DNA of 64,000 nucleotides, from contig NC_091023.1 in the NCBI RefSeq assembly GCF_041296385.1, forward strand, positions 26,165,924 through 26,229,923, written 5' to 3'. The first letter of the stretch is position 1; every line of letters starts with the position of its first letter. Of the stretch, positions 39,131 to 50,260 are shown piece after piece. Position numbers and translations under genes: made by a program. Below the pieces are notes generated by a model that searched no databases, was not told the DNA's origin, and saw nothing but the letters and a program-made list of their open reading frames with translations. The stretch is from Aphelocoma coerulescens (Eukaryota > Chordata > Aves > Passeriformes > Corvidae).

Positions 39131-39497
39131 CTGCCCACACATCACAGCTCAGGGCCTCAGTTAATGTCTTTGTTGCTTGAGAACGTGCCCGTGGCTCTTT
39201 TTTCTCACTTACTCAGCTAACTCTGACCGTCGCAGTTATGTTCTGTCGGTCCTTGCCCTGGTCCCACACTGGCGTTTCCCGCAGTGAGCTGCTCTCCCCC
39301 AGTCACCCTCCTGTCACGCTATATCCTGCTCAGCAATAACTAGAGGTGAGAGAAACCCCCTCAGGCTGACTTGGGGTTCCGTACCCTCCTACACAATACC
39401 GCACCGGTGGATGCACGGCTTGGTTTTGCTCTGTCGGCATTATCCCTGCCCCACAGCCCGGCCGTGCCCGGCCCGGAGCTGCTGCGCTTCAGAGGCA

Positions 39498-40145
39498 GGA
39501 GCGGGGCAGGAGCGGGGCAGGAGCGGAGCTGGAGCGGGGCAGGAGCGGGGCAGGAGCGGAGCTGGAGCGGGGCAGGAGCGGGGCAGCAGCGGGGCAGGAG
39601 CGGGGCTGGAGCGGGGCAGGAGCGGGGCTGGAGCGGGGCAGGAGCGGGGCAGGAGCGGGGCAGGAGCGGAGCTGGAGCGGGGCAGGAGCGGGGCTGGAGC
39701 GGAGCTGGAGCGGGGCAGGAGCGGGGCTGGAGCGGGGCAGGAGCGGAGCTGGAGCGGAGCTGGAGCGGGGCAGGAGCGGGGCTGGAGCGGGGCAGGAGCG
39801 GGGCAGGAGCGGGGCAGGAGCGGAGCTGGAGCGGGGCAGGAGCGGGGCTGGAGCGGAGCTGGAGCGGGGCAGGAGCGGGGCTGGAGCGGGGCAGGAGCGG
39901 AGCTGGAGCGGGGCAGGAGCGGGGCAGGAGCGGAGCTGGAGCGGAGCTGGAGCGGAGCTGGAGCGGGGCAGGAGCGGGGCAGGAGCGGGGCTGGAGCGGG
40001 GCAGGAGCGGAGCTGGAGCGGGGCAGGAGCGGGGCAGGAGCGGGGCTGGAGCGGGGCTGGAGCGGAGCTGGAGCGGGGCTGGAGCGGGGCTGGAGCGGGG
40101 CAGGAGCGGGGCTGGAGCGGGGCTGGAGCGGAGCTGGAGCGGGCA
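39498..40145. repeat. 11-bp GC-rich minisatellite, about 59 units
   Basis: Fifty-eight full 11-bp units plus a 10-bp final unit. Three common variants occur: GGAGCGGGGCA, GGAGCGGGGCT and GGAGCGGAGCT; one unit starts GCAGC. The phase is unbroken for 638 bp, with no indel. The plus strand carries a GGGG run in most units. No unit contains a stop codon in any frame on either strand, so long open frames of an 11-residue repeat appear on both strands; these are not genes. Confidence 0.98.
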
Positions 40146-41624
40146 GCAGCTCCTGCTCTCGGCGCACTGGAACAGCAGGGCTGAGCCCCACCTCCTGCCC
40201 GGGGCAAAGTGCGGGGGCACGGCCCACACAATAGCGCATTAAACCAGGGTAAGATAGTAGTTGCAATTTCTGGTTACTAGTTATTGCTTAAAGCTTCTGA
40301 ACTCAGTGGCATTTCTTGCACCTATGGCCTCCTCACTTCTTGCTGAATTTTGAAAGAATTAAGGTGTTGGTCATATCCACGTGGAGATTAGAAAAAGGAA
40401 ACTGTGATCCCTTTGTCAGTTCCTCTGATGATCTCTGGACATTGGCAAAGGATTAGTCAGGTTTTGAAGATGTGTAAGGCAGAAAGAAGCATCAGCAGAC
40501 GTGCAGGAAACACTGCAAGGAAGATTCAGACACGGATACACAGCCCAGAGGTTGTGCACCCATCTTCTGCTTTATTCCAGCTCATTCTCCCTCTGGGACA
40601 GCTCGGTGGAACTATGTCAGCAATTTAACATTCCCTGCTATGCCCAGGACTTGCTTTCCTGGAGTTTGGTTCTGCCGTGGGACTTCATTGAGGACATGAA
40701 TTCCAGATCCTTGGATTTCAGTCACAAGGATGCAGTAGGAAAACACAAGAGGAGATGAAATCACCAGCAATATTAATGTTGGCCTCCTGTCATTTAGCAG
40801 GAAACAAGACAAAAAGGCTCAAAGAAACCCCATCTTTCTCCCCAGAGACAAGAATGGAAACAGGGCAAAGCACTGACTGTTTTGTACGGTGCCCTGAACC
40901 TCCCCAAACCAGCGTCTGAATGCTGGTGAGTACAGGGATGCAAGAAACCACAGAGCCATGGAGATGGTAACTGCTCTGAAGCAGATTTCACTTGAAAGGA
41001 AACCAAAGGGTTCTTGAAGGCAGAGCAATGCCATAGGAACCAACAATTCCTTCTTTTTACAAGTGCCCGCAATGGCTTGGTGGCCCAGATATCCCCCGCT
41101 GCTCCATGAGAGTGTGGTGGAGAATGAGACCACCAAGCAGAGCAAGAAGAGAAGGCATCAGGCTGGCCACATGTGTCCCTGGACATGATGGCAGTGGGGT
41201 GGGTCAGCAGTGAGATCACTGGAGGTACAGGACAAGGCTGTGGGACCAAGATTCTTTGGCATATCCTGTTTTCTGTAGGATGCAGCTTTCTTTTTGCAGA
41301 GGCTGGCTTGTGGGGCTGCATGCTGCAGCTGGAATGAGGCAGCCTGGGATTTATAACTTCAAAGGGAAAATCAGAAACACCTCGTGGATGACATGAGGAA
41401 TGATGACACAAAGGTACCACAGCAAGGACAGTGTCACTGCCTCAGTGACAACCACATCTTCCAGCCTGCAATCTGTGACTTCAGTTCCTGTGCCCATGTT
41501 GGATGTTGTTATTTCTTTTGCTCTTCATAGAGTCATCCAGCCCTGTGTGGCCCTTTCTCCTTCCTCAAAACCAGGCAAACAATAAACCTCCAGCAAACAC
41601 AATGTACCCTCATGACTTTTCAGC

Positions 41625-41670
41625 CTGGACTAGAAGATCACTTAACCCTCGTCTAAATGTGATTCTTGGA
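41625..41670 (+). mobile_element. Possible degenerate CR1 3' end
   Basis: TGGACTAGAAGATCACTTAA followed by CTAAATGTGATTCTTGG resembles the CR1 tail GGACTAGATGATCTT ... CCAACCTAAATGATTCT. Short and diverged. Confidence 0.4.
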
Positions 41671-42121
41671 AACATTTAGCAGTCCATGAACCAAGAAGGA
41701 GTTCTTGTAAAACCAGCCTTTGTTTTTTACTATGCAAATGTGTTTTTTAAGGAAACACAACATTTTTTGGGCAAGAAATGATGTAAATATTGGCTGACAG
41801 TATCATAGCAGCAAATCTGTGCAGATACTGGCCGCACTGAAGATTCTGCTGCGTCTGTGCTAATAGAAGCAGGATATTGTTCCTTTTCCAGCCTCCATGC
41901 AAGTGGTGGGAGTAATGCTCCACTGCAACCAGGGAAATCACACCAATATTGTTGGAGATGGTCAGAATAGCATGTACGGAACATAAATTGATTTCATTTT
42001 GATGTCATGAGAGTTGATGTGATAATGCTCTCCGATACTGAAACACAAAGCTCAAGTTTGAGAAACAGATTCAAGAATAGGCTTTGTTTCAGAAAAGTGA
42101 CACCTCTGACATTTAAAAAAG

Positions 42122-42180
42122 AGAAATTCATAGATTCTTGAGTTGATCAGCATAAAAGATCTTTGGATCAAAGTCAAGTT
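42122..42180 (-). mobile_element. Possible degenerate CR1 3' end, reverse orientation
   Basis: TTCATAGATTCTTGAGTTG followed by AAAAGATCTTTGGATCAAAG resembles the reverse complement of the CR1 tail (TCATAGAATC...GGTTGGAAAAGATCTTTAAGATCAT). Diverged. Confidence 0.4.
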
Positions 42181-45100
42181 TAGATTAGGATCAAACCAAT
42201 TACATGCTCAAGTGCCAAAGGCTGGACAAGTCCTGGCTCTGGAGAGGTTGGAGGGTGGCACCCTGGCGACGTCAGTAGTGCTTTGGGAATACCCACTTGC
42301 TTTGGACAAAGGGCCTGGAGGTCGCTCACCCTCAGGTCACACCGTGACCCTTCTCTCTTCAGAGCCGACCCGAGCTGAGCCGAGTTAAACCACAGCTCAG
42401 TGTCACAGCTCCTCATTTCCACAACTGTTCTTGGTAAAGGTGAATTTTCCGTGGATCTGTTTCTCAATCCCACCACAAAGTGGCACTGCAGCAGTTGCCA
42501 TCCGTTCCCGAGGAGGAACTGGTGACACTTCCTTGCACTTGCGTGAGCCATTTGGACGGGACTTTTCCTGCCTCATTTCCGTGGCAAAAACCTCTTGCAT
42601 TATTTCTGCTTGGCCTTCTCCCAACTTCTGGCTAAACTGAACTAACAAAAAGCAAAATGATTTATTTGCTTTAGCAGAAACACAAAGTATCAGAGACACC
42701 CGTTGAAGGGAAACCCAGCTCAGGGAGAAAACCAAGAACAGAAAGAGTCCTTCAAAATCTCAAGCACTTTCTTCCTCTGAAGACTGAATGGCTTGGGCCC
42801 ACTGAAACTCTTGAAAAGATCTCCATTAATGTTAGTGTCAGATAAAGCTGTATATAATGATACATATTTTATTTCTATAATGATACCTTTGTTCTCATTC
42901 CTCTCCAGTTTCAAGGCTTTAATCGAGCTGTCTGCTGGCCAGCAGTCCCACGTTTATGGCAGTTTGGAGCCAATGGTACATCCCTGGGGAATTTACCCCC
43001 TTGCAGCTATCCTCACAGAGGCCAGCTCCCCTGCCTGCATGCAGACACGCCGCGTTGCCACAGCAAGGATTATCTTTTTGGCTTGGCTCACACTGCCTTC
43101 CTTACTACGGATAGCTGGAGATAGAGCTGGCTCTAGCAGTCCTGCCCGGGCAGCTGGCAAACCTTCCCTACCAGCCTGCGGTTACCGTCTCCATCTCATC
43201 ACAGGACTGGTTTGGGATGATTTGTTGCCACTGAAGTGCTGCTGCTCTCAGCAGCTGCCAGCCCTGTCTGGAGCTGGAGCCAGCTCTCCTCGTGGTGTGG
43301 TGCCATCAGGGCTTGGCTTGGCGACCCCAGCCAGGCAAAGTCGTGCTCCCAGACCTAATCCCTCTGCAGTCACCAGGAAATACCCCCTGACTGGGGGGGA
43401 AAGCAGTGGAGTGAGAGCTAAAGGAATGGGAATGGAGTAAAGGGACGGAAAGGGGAAGCCAGACTCTCTTGGGAAACTCTTACTACTGGAAATGGTCTAA
43501 AATTAGTGTGAGACTGAGAGAATGAAGGAATCAACAGAGCTCATCAACACAGTGCCACAGATTTCATGCCACATCACATTCTTCTAATGTGTCACATTGC
43601 TCTGTACAATATGAGCTCGTCTTTGAATTCATCTGGGGTGCAGCACATCAAAATGGCCCAAGTGTTTGAGAGAGAAGATGCCTTGTGTGGGCTCACCCTC
43701 CCATGCTGCAATTGGAATACAGAGACACAAATGGGGCCATCTCGGTATGACTGAGTCCTAAGCTGGAAACCAAAAGGGCCAATAACCAGGAAAGGGAGAG
43801 AGGGAAGCAGGCTGTTATTTCTGAGATCTCTCAGGCAAGAGCGAAGCACCACTAAATGTTGCACCTATTTCATTCTGTCACAGACTCCTGTGACATGGAC
43901 ACCACTGCACACGTAAGCACTGTGCAGGTGATAAATGTGACAAAGAGACTCCATGCTGCACCATGCACTGTAGGAAAACTTGTCTGCCTTGAGACATAAC
44001 ATGGCCTTGCTTGGGTAATGGTTTGACCTAAATAGTAATTTCTACAGAAAAATCAAGTAATTGATGAGCCAAAGAGATCTGTTCTTTGGCAGGTGTTTTG
44101 CCATCCCAGGTTTTTGTGTGAAATTCAGGGTCTGTGGAGCCAAGCAAACCTTAAACCTTCTGTTCTTCACCAACCTGCCTCCTTCCACACCAGCCTTCTT
44201 TTGGTTAGAGAAGCAGGGAGGGAACTGTGGCTCCTGGGGGCCTTCCCTCAGCATCCAGCACACGCTGACTTTTGGAATGTCTCATTTGTAACGTTTTGTA
44301 ACCAACCTTTGCCTCCCAAACAGGGAAGATATTCCATGGTTCTACAGCTCTATGTCCTCTGACATTCTTGCAGTTGGAAGTGCAATAAAATGCCAAGAGC
44401 TTCAGGAACTGGATGGGATCACCTGGTGCTGGGGAAGGGGAGCTGGGAATAGCACCTGTGGGAACAGCCCTTTCCACCAGCAGCTGGTTGTGGCATGACC
44501 TGCCCAAGGCTGGATGTCCTGCAGGAAGAGATGATTTCTGTTCCACCTTCTCTTCCAACCTGGAGATTAGCTCTTTAAACTTAACTCAGGCTGTCTCAGA
44601 TCTGTCTGGAGTGGGCTGTGCCATCTCTTGGTAACAGAAGAGAGATGGGTCCAGACATTGAATGGATCAGGGAAGAGGTGCCAGAGCACCTCAGTTCACA
44701 CACATCAGTGAACAGTCCCTGTGCCCCAGTGCCATATGCTCAGAGGCTGGGACACTGGAATGGCTCAAGGCCTGACACACCACATTCACGAGGCTTTTTG
44801 GTGATGCTGTAAAGAACAAGGGATGTTGAGGTCCTTCTCTTGGTGCCCTTCAAGGGCAGTTCTGCCTGTGACAGTCCAGCAGCCAAGGTGCTGTCAGACC
44901 AATGCGGCAGGGAAAACTTCCAGACACTTGGTGCAAGTGGAGGCAGCAGGGACAGAGCCCTGGGGAGCTCAGGATAGGAGATGAGAAAGGGAAGAGGAGC
45001 TTTGGAGAAGCTCTGAGCTGACATCAAAAGCTGTCGTTCAAGTATGCTTCAAAGCTATTGGTTTTCACTTAGTTTTTAATTGGAATGAAAAAAGCAATGT

Positions 45101-46259
45101 TATTTTTGCTTGCTACTCTTTTGTTACCCTTGCCATCTAACTGGATTCGTGGTAATCCTCTTACCACAGCCACCTGCCAATTTGCAGTCAATTACTCAGA
45201 CGTGCCGAGCCCCTCTGGTTGCATCAGAATGTTAATCTGAAGCACCTTGCCTGCTTCCCATCCATCCCAGCAGTGTGTGCCTTTCCCTGTTACTGCTGAA
45301 CAGTTCCCAACATGGACCAAAGCTGGACAAGGCTTTGCTTTTCATGTATCAAGAATGTTTTATCCTTCCATTCTGAGTAATTAAGCAGATCTTGGCATAT
45401 ATTATTCTGATTTTTCAGCTGAGGTTAAATGTAGTTTTAGATACAACATATTCTATATTTCTGTAAATGTGCATCTTTTTGCTATATTTGTTTTTTCCAT
45501 ATCATTGCAGAGCAAGATGGATTTCCAAAGCTCTGAAGATAAAAATGAATAGTGGTCTGGATGTTTAAACTCAATTTACTGTCCAGGCAGTTAATGAACA
45601 TGCAGATTCACCCCTAAAGTTCTGGACCAGCTGTGTCTTCCTCATTTGGAGAGACAGGATAGGACTTACATCCCTAGAGGAGCTGGAAAGGGCTTTTTTG
45701 GTCATGTTTTTAGGCAGCTGGGAATTGCATGAACCTTCTAAAGAACACAAGGAGTTTTCTCAAGTCAAAACATGGCTCAGACTTTGCTGCTGCTGAAGCC
45801 AATGGATTCCACATGAAAGGGCCTTCAGAACTGGAGTGGTGAGGGCTGTCCTGGGCAGCAGGGAGCCAAGAGCAGGGCTGACATCTGGGGCTGAGCTGGG
45901 AGGGGCCAGCAAACTTATATTGGAATATTTGTGTGCATTCCTGCAGAACCAGAAAACAAGGACAGCTGTGATCCAGGGACTTGGACCTGTGGAGCACACA
46001 TTCACCTCTCTTGGTTTAGCTTTTGGATTGAAACTGTTCTGGTGGTGCAAAACAGACTGGCTTAGTCCTCAGCCACCACTGAAACTCCAGTGACAGTGGA
46101 ATAAACCCATCCTCAGCTACGTTCCCAGTCCAGCCTGCACAAAGGAGTGCTTGGGCATCCAAAGGGAGCAGGCAGCTCTGGCCCAGCATGTAGGATAAAC
46201 TGGAGTCATTGGTTATGTCTTTGTGTGTTGTTCCAATGGCAAGTGATTTCTGTTCCAAG

Positions 46260-46297
46260 CACTATCCAGAGATGCTGCCACTATCCAGAGATGCTGC
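46260..46297. repeat. 19-bp tandem doublet
   Basis: Two identical adjacent copies of CACTATCCAGAGATGCTGC. Simple recent slippage-type duplication. Confidence 0.95.
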
Positions 46298-47833
46298 CTG
46301 AGATAGGGAGGTGGGACTAATCCTTAGCAGCCTCCAACCAGCTTTGGTTAGGGAGTTCTATTCCCAAAAGCATTCCACCCCAAATGAAGCCATTGCTAAC
46401 CTCGAGCAAATCAAATGGAGCAGGCAGGAGCGCCCAAGAGGCTGAGCAGGAGCTGCTGCCCAGCTTTAATTCAGGAGGGGATTATTGACACATCAGGGCT
46501 GCCTAAACGGCTTAACAGGCCTAAGGCCACACAACCCTCCCGCTCCTACACAGATGCACATTGTGGGACTGTCAGGGTCAGAGTGGGAGTAAAGGAAACA
46601 GCACATGCTTTCCAGCTGGCATATTTAAATGCTCTTTGTCTTCCTCTGGGACACATGCAGGTTCACTTCACCTGAAGACAGATCTCTCATCCAAATGCTG
46701 CTCCAGATAACATGAAGGCATTGTATTTACCCTGCCATGAGCCTAAACAAGGGAACGGTCTTAAAATGCCATGTCTGTATGCCTGCAATTGGGACTTAAA
46801 CATGTTAACTTTAAATACAGAAACAAGGCACAAAGTTTGAACCTGATGCCTTAGTCTAATGACAGCCTTCCTTAAAGCCTCCCAGAGCCCCAAGGGGTGA
46901 CACCTCAGGGAGCAGCTGGCCCAGGTCAGGCTGTCTGTGACCTGCTGCTCACGAAGCAGCTCAGAAATGAGCTGACTGCAAAGCCAAGTGCCACATATAG
47001 ATTACATGGTAACCACATAGCAGACAGTTAAGACTAATATAGACACAGAAGTTCATGTCTTCAGTTGCCAGAGGCTCCCCACATGTTGAAGAGGAAGCAG
47101 AGTGGACCTTACAGCCATTCTGCCCCATTTTTGGTGGAGCTGTGGTCTGGATATGGTGGTTCCTGTGCACAGGGGAACAACCAGTGCTTTGAGAACCTGC
47201 TCTCTGTTCCTCTGGCTCACATACTCATGTACCTAAACTTTAAATGAGCCTTTCTGGATGGGAAAGGGAAAGGAAAAACTGCATTTGTCATCAAATTAGC
47301 ATTAATCTCCAAATCCAAATTGCCAACAAAATATTTTGGAATGACTCTTCAGTGGCATTGAATGTCCCAGGGGAATGAGGTATTCAGCTTGCTGAGTAAC
47401 ACGTGAGGCTTTATCATAACAATATCTGGAACAACAATTGCTGTCATGTTGGCCATAAAGAAACACTGAAGACAGGAGGAAAAGCCCAGTGAATTTCCAG
47501 ACTTGTCCATCTGACTTTTCATTTCTCCACCTATAACATCATGTCCCCAGGAAACCCAGATTTTGCAAGTAGCTCATTTTACCAGAGAAACAGCCTGCCA
47601 CCATGAAATGCACTGTTCATTAAATATCTTCATCAGTGCTCAGTGAAATCAAAGATAGAATTCCCACTGACATCAGTGGACAGGATCATGCTCCACAGCC
47701 TGATCTAAAGACAACAAAAGCCAAGAGAAGGCACTTATTGATTTCAGTAGACTTCAGGTCAGGTCAGGATCTCAACCATTCATCACTGCATATAAGGGAG
47801 TTCTGCTATTAAAATGGAAATGAAATGAAATAT

Positions 47834-47859
47834 CTTCCCCCTGTATTATCAGGGGGAAG
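47834..47859. other. Perfect inverted repeat, 10-bp stem, 6-nt loop
   Basis: CTTCCCCCTG and its exact reverse complement CAGGGGGAAG flank TATTAT. It could form a hairpin in RNA or single-stranded DNA. No surrounding gene explains it. Confidence 0.9.
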
Positions 47860-48485
47860 TCATGGCATAATTGATGAAAAGACAAGTCAGAAAAATTATG
47901 TTGTCTTTCAGTGAGGAGGAATGTTATCTCGGAAACCAAAACTCCAGCATGAAACATCCATGAGCAAAGTACTTGAAAAGAAACTCAATATTAATCACAT
48001 GCTAAAGAGAAACAGCAATAAAGACCAACCCTCTCCTTGCTGACTCAGATAGGAAGCTGTGGTGAGGATGCCACAGTATTATTTCGTGTTTAACTGTCAC
48101 GTAGAGTTATCACCTAAATAAGCATCTTCTAAGCAACTGACTGTCTCTGCACTCAAGTACTTTGTTGGAGGAATGGCTGAATAATTAATTCCAGAACCAG
48201 AGGTACTACAGTGTGAAAGGAACTACAATAAGAAGAATGAAGAGCTAGGTAATGAGCAGGAATACAGGGCTACACCTCAGCACTTCACTTTTTCTTATAT
48301 TGTATCTTCTGTCATATTTTATCAAATATAATACAAATTTTAACTTATGCTACAGCTTTTCATAAAGGACCAGTATAATGTAATATGGACTCTGTCTAAC
48401 TTAGTCACAAAGGCGAGGGACTCTCAAATCTGCAGCATTTGCCCTTCGACAATACTGTCGTGTTTGCAGCTCCACGTCCACCACT

Positions 48486-48515
48486 CCCCAGTCACTGATG
48501 TCCAGGTGACTGGGG
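48486..48515. other. Perfect inverted repeat, 10-bp stem, 10-nt loop
   Basis: CCCCAGTCAC and its exact reverse complement GTGACTGGGG flank a 10-nt loop. No gene context explains it; the total length is too short for a typical microRNA precursor. Confidence 0.9.
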
Positions 48516-50029
48516 CAGCAAATCATGGAGGTTTTAAAAGGAACCAGCACAGAAAACAAATTTCTCACCAAAATTATGTGGCACTGTGAACTTGTGCTCT
48601 TTGATTGCTTTGTAGGTAAACCTTTTGCCAGTGTCCTGTCAAATTCAGGGTAGGACTGTGAGAGGCAAACCCTGTGCTGCTGTCACTGTGCCAGGCTCAG
48701 CCTGTCTCATTTTGGTGTATTCGCATTCTAACTCGGCCCAAACACACCTGCAGATCCATCACACCAAAAGCCCATGTTCTGATCCATGGCCAGGGGACAT
48801 AGCTCTCCACAAAAACATGCACTCCGTGCTCTCTGCACATGGGGACACATTGACAGAGCCAGGGGAGAGAGAGGCAGCAAAACTGCTGCTGAAGCTGCTC
48901 TGCCTGACCAGCACAGACCACAGACAAGAGCTCGCAGCTAATGGAGAAGTTCATTAGCAACAGGAACTGGGTTAGATTAATTTCTTCATAACACTGATTG
49001 ATTTGGACAGCACATTTCACTAGCATTTATGCTGCAGGGAAACATAATTATGATTTCCCTGAGTGACAGGATAAGATGACACAAAACATGTAATCAAATT
49101 TTGAAAGGGCAAATTAATCCTGTAATTGTTTGATAATTCCTTGCCAGTGTTATTCAAGCTGTTTGATATAGCCAGTGAAATGAAGATCTGAAGTTGCATC
49201 CATAAAACCATTCACAGGACATTCTTGCATTTCATGTATCACTGTTTCCACTGCAAATGATAACCTGGAGCCATAGATGGCTGGTTCTGAGTGTCCCTGC
49301 CATGAACTTGGCCTGGGTTTGCTGCCATGGAAAATAGTCACCTGCCAGACACTGTCTCAGATGCCCCAGGGCAGCCTTCTGATGTGCTGTGTGCTACCAA
49401 AGCTTTTACTCCACTATTGCCTCTGTGTGTTTGGCTCTGACATTGATTAAAGGCACAACTTTGTCACCGTTCGACAGCAGAAGGGACTCCTGATTCTTAG
49501 AGCTGAAGGTCTTTTCTACCAAGTGGCTCAAAGGAGGATGTGGCTGAGTGGCAGAGGTTCAGACATGCATGTCTTCTCACGGTGCAGACAGACGTGTCTC
49601 CTCACTGCTTTGATTTGTAACAAAAGCATTTGTGACTATAGGAGAGGGATGAAGAGAAACCTAAATGCAGGCAGGATTTAACAAGCTTTGAGGGCACATG
49701 GTTCTCACTGTGCACCAGGGAAGGATGGCTGCAGAGAGAGCTTTCTGCTACAACCCTTGTCCTACACACATTAAACCCAGTCCATATCATCATCAAAGGG
49801 GAGATGAGAGACACCAGCCATGACAAACTCCATGGACTGTTTGTTATGGCCTGAGCTGCACACAACAGTGGTTTGCCTTTGGCTGTGATTCAGTTTTAAT
49901 GCAAAATGAGAATTTATTAAAGACAGCTACAGAATAATTGATCAGGTTAATGTCTCCAAGGGCAATTCATGCCTGATGGCAGATGTCAGGTCAGACTGGC
50001 CCCAGCTGAGGCAGAACAAAGCCAGCAGA
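48516..50029. other. Intergenic, no gene recognised
   Basis: No coding exon, RNA gene or repeat family recognised. Confidence 0.6.
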
Positions 50030-50260
50030 GATGCCCGGAGGAGGCAGCCATGGCTGAGAGTTCCCTTTGTGCTGATGCTGCCCACCTGCTCCCGGATGGA
50101 GGGAGACAGCCGGGGGCCCTGGGGAGCCGGGAGAGCCGGGCCGGGCTGGGCAGGAGCAGCACCTTCCCCGCCTCCCAGACGGCGCAGCGCCCGCGGCTCA
50201 GCCCCCCTGTCCGGGCTGCTCCCTCCAGCCCCAGCGCTGGGAATCCGTGCCAGGGCATCC
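50030..50260. promoter_or_regulatory. Small CpG-rich island
   Basis: About 14-16 CpGs in roughly 200 bp, with CCGGG-type runs near 50110-50145, in AT-rich surroundings. It may be an lncRNA promoter, an enhancer or a chance GC patch. No splice donor or coding exon can be tied to it. Confidence 0.35.

Larger units (their letters stand above)
40146..47833. other. Intergenic, no gene recognised
   Basis: Contains two probable worn CR1 ends (41625-41670 plus strand; 42122-42180 minus strand), a 19-bp tandem doublet at 46260-46297, and an isolated 215-codon open frame at 42793-43440 that I do not believe. Nothing else is recognised. Confidence 0.55.

Noticed and set aside
39361..40266. Long open frames (about 250-300 codons) on both strands through the minisatellite
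   Set aside because: The 11-bp unit has no stop codon in any frame on either strand, so all frames stay open and give the same 11-residue repeat. The length is a property of the repeat, not of a gene.
42793..43440. 215-codon plus-strand open frame
   Set aside because: Longest non-repetitive frame outside ARHGEF26, but there is no recognisable domain, no splice context and mixed hydrophobic/low-complexity content. Chance is the better explanation without conservation data.
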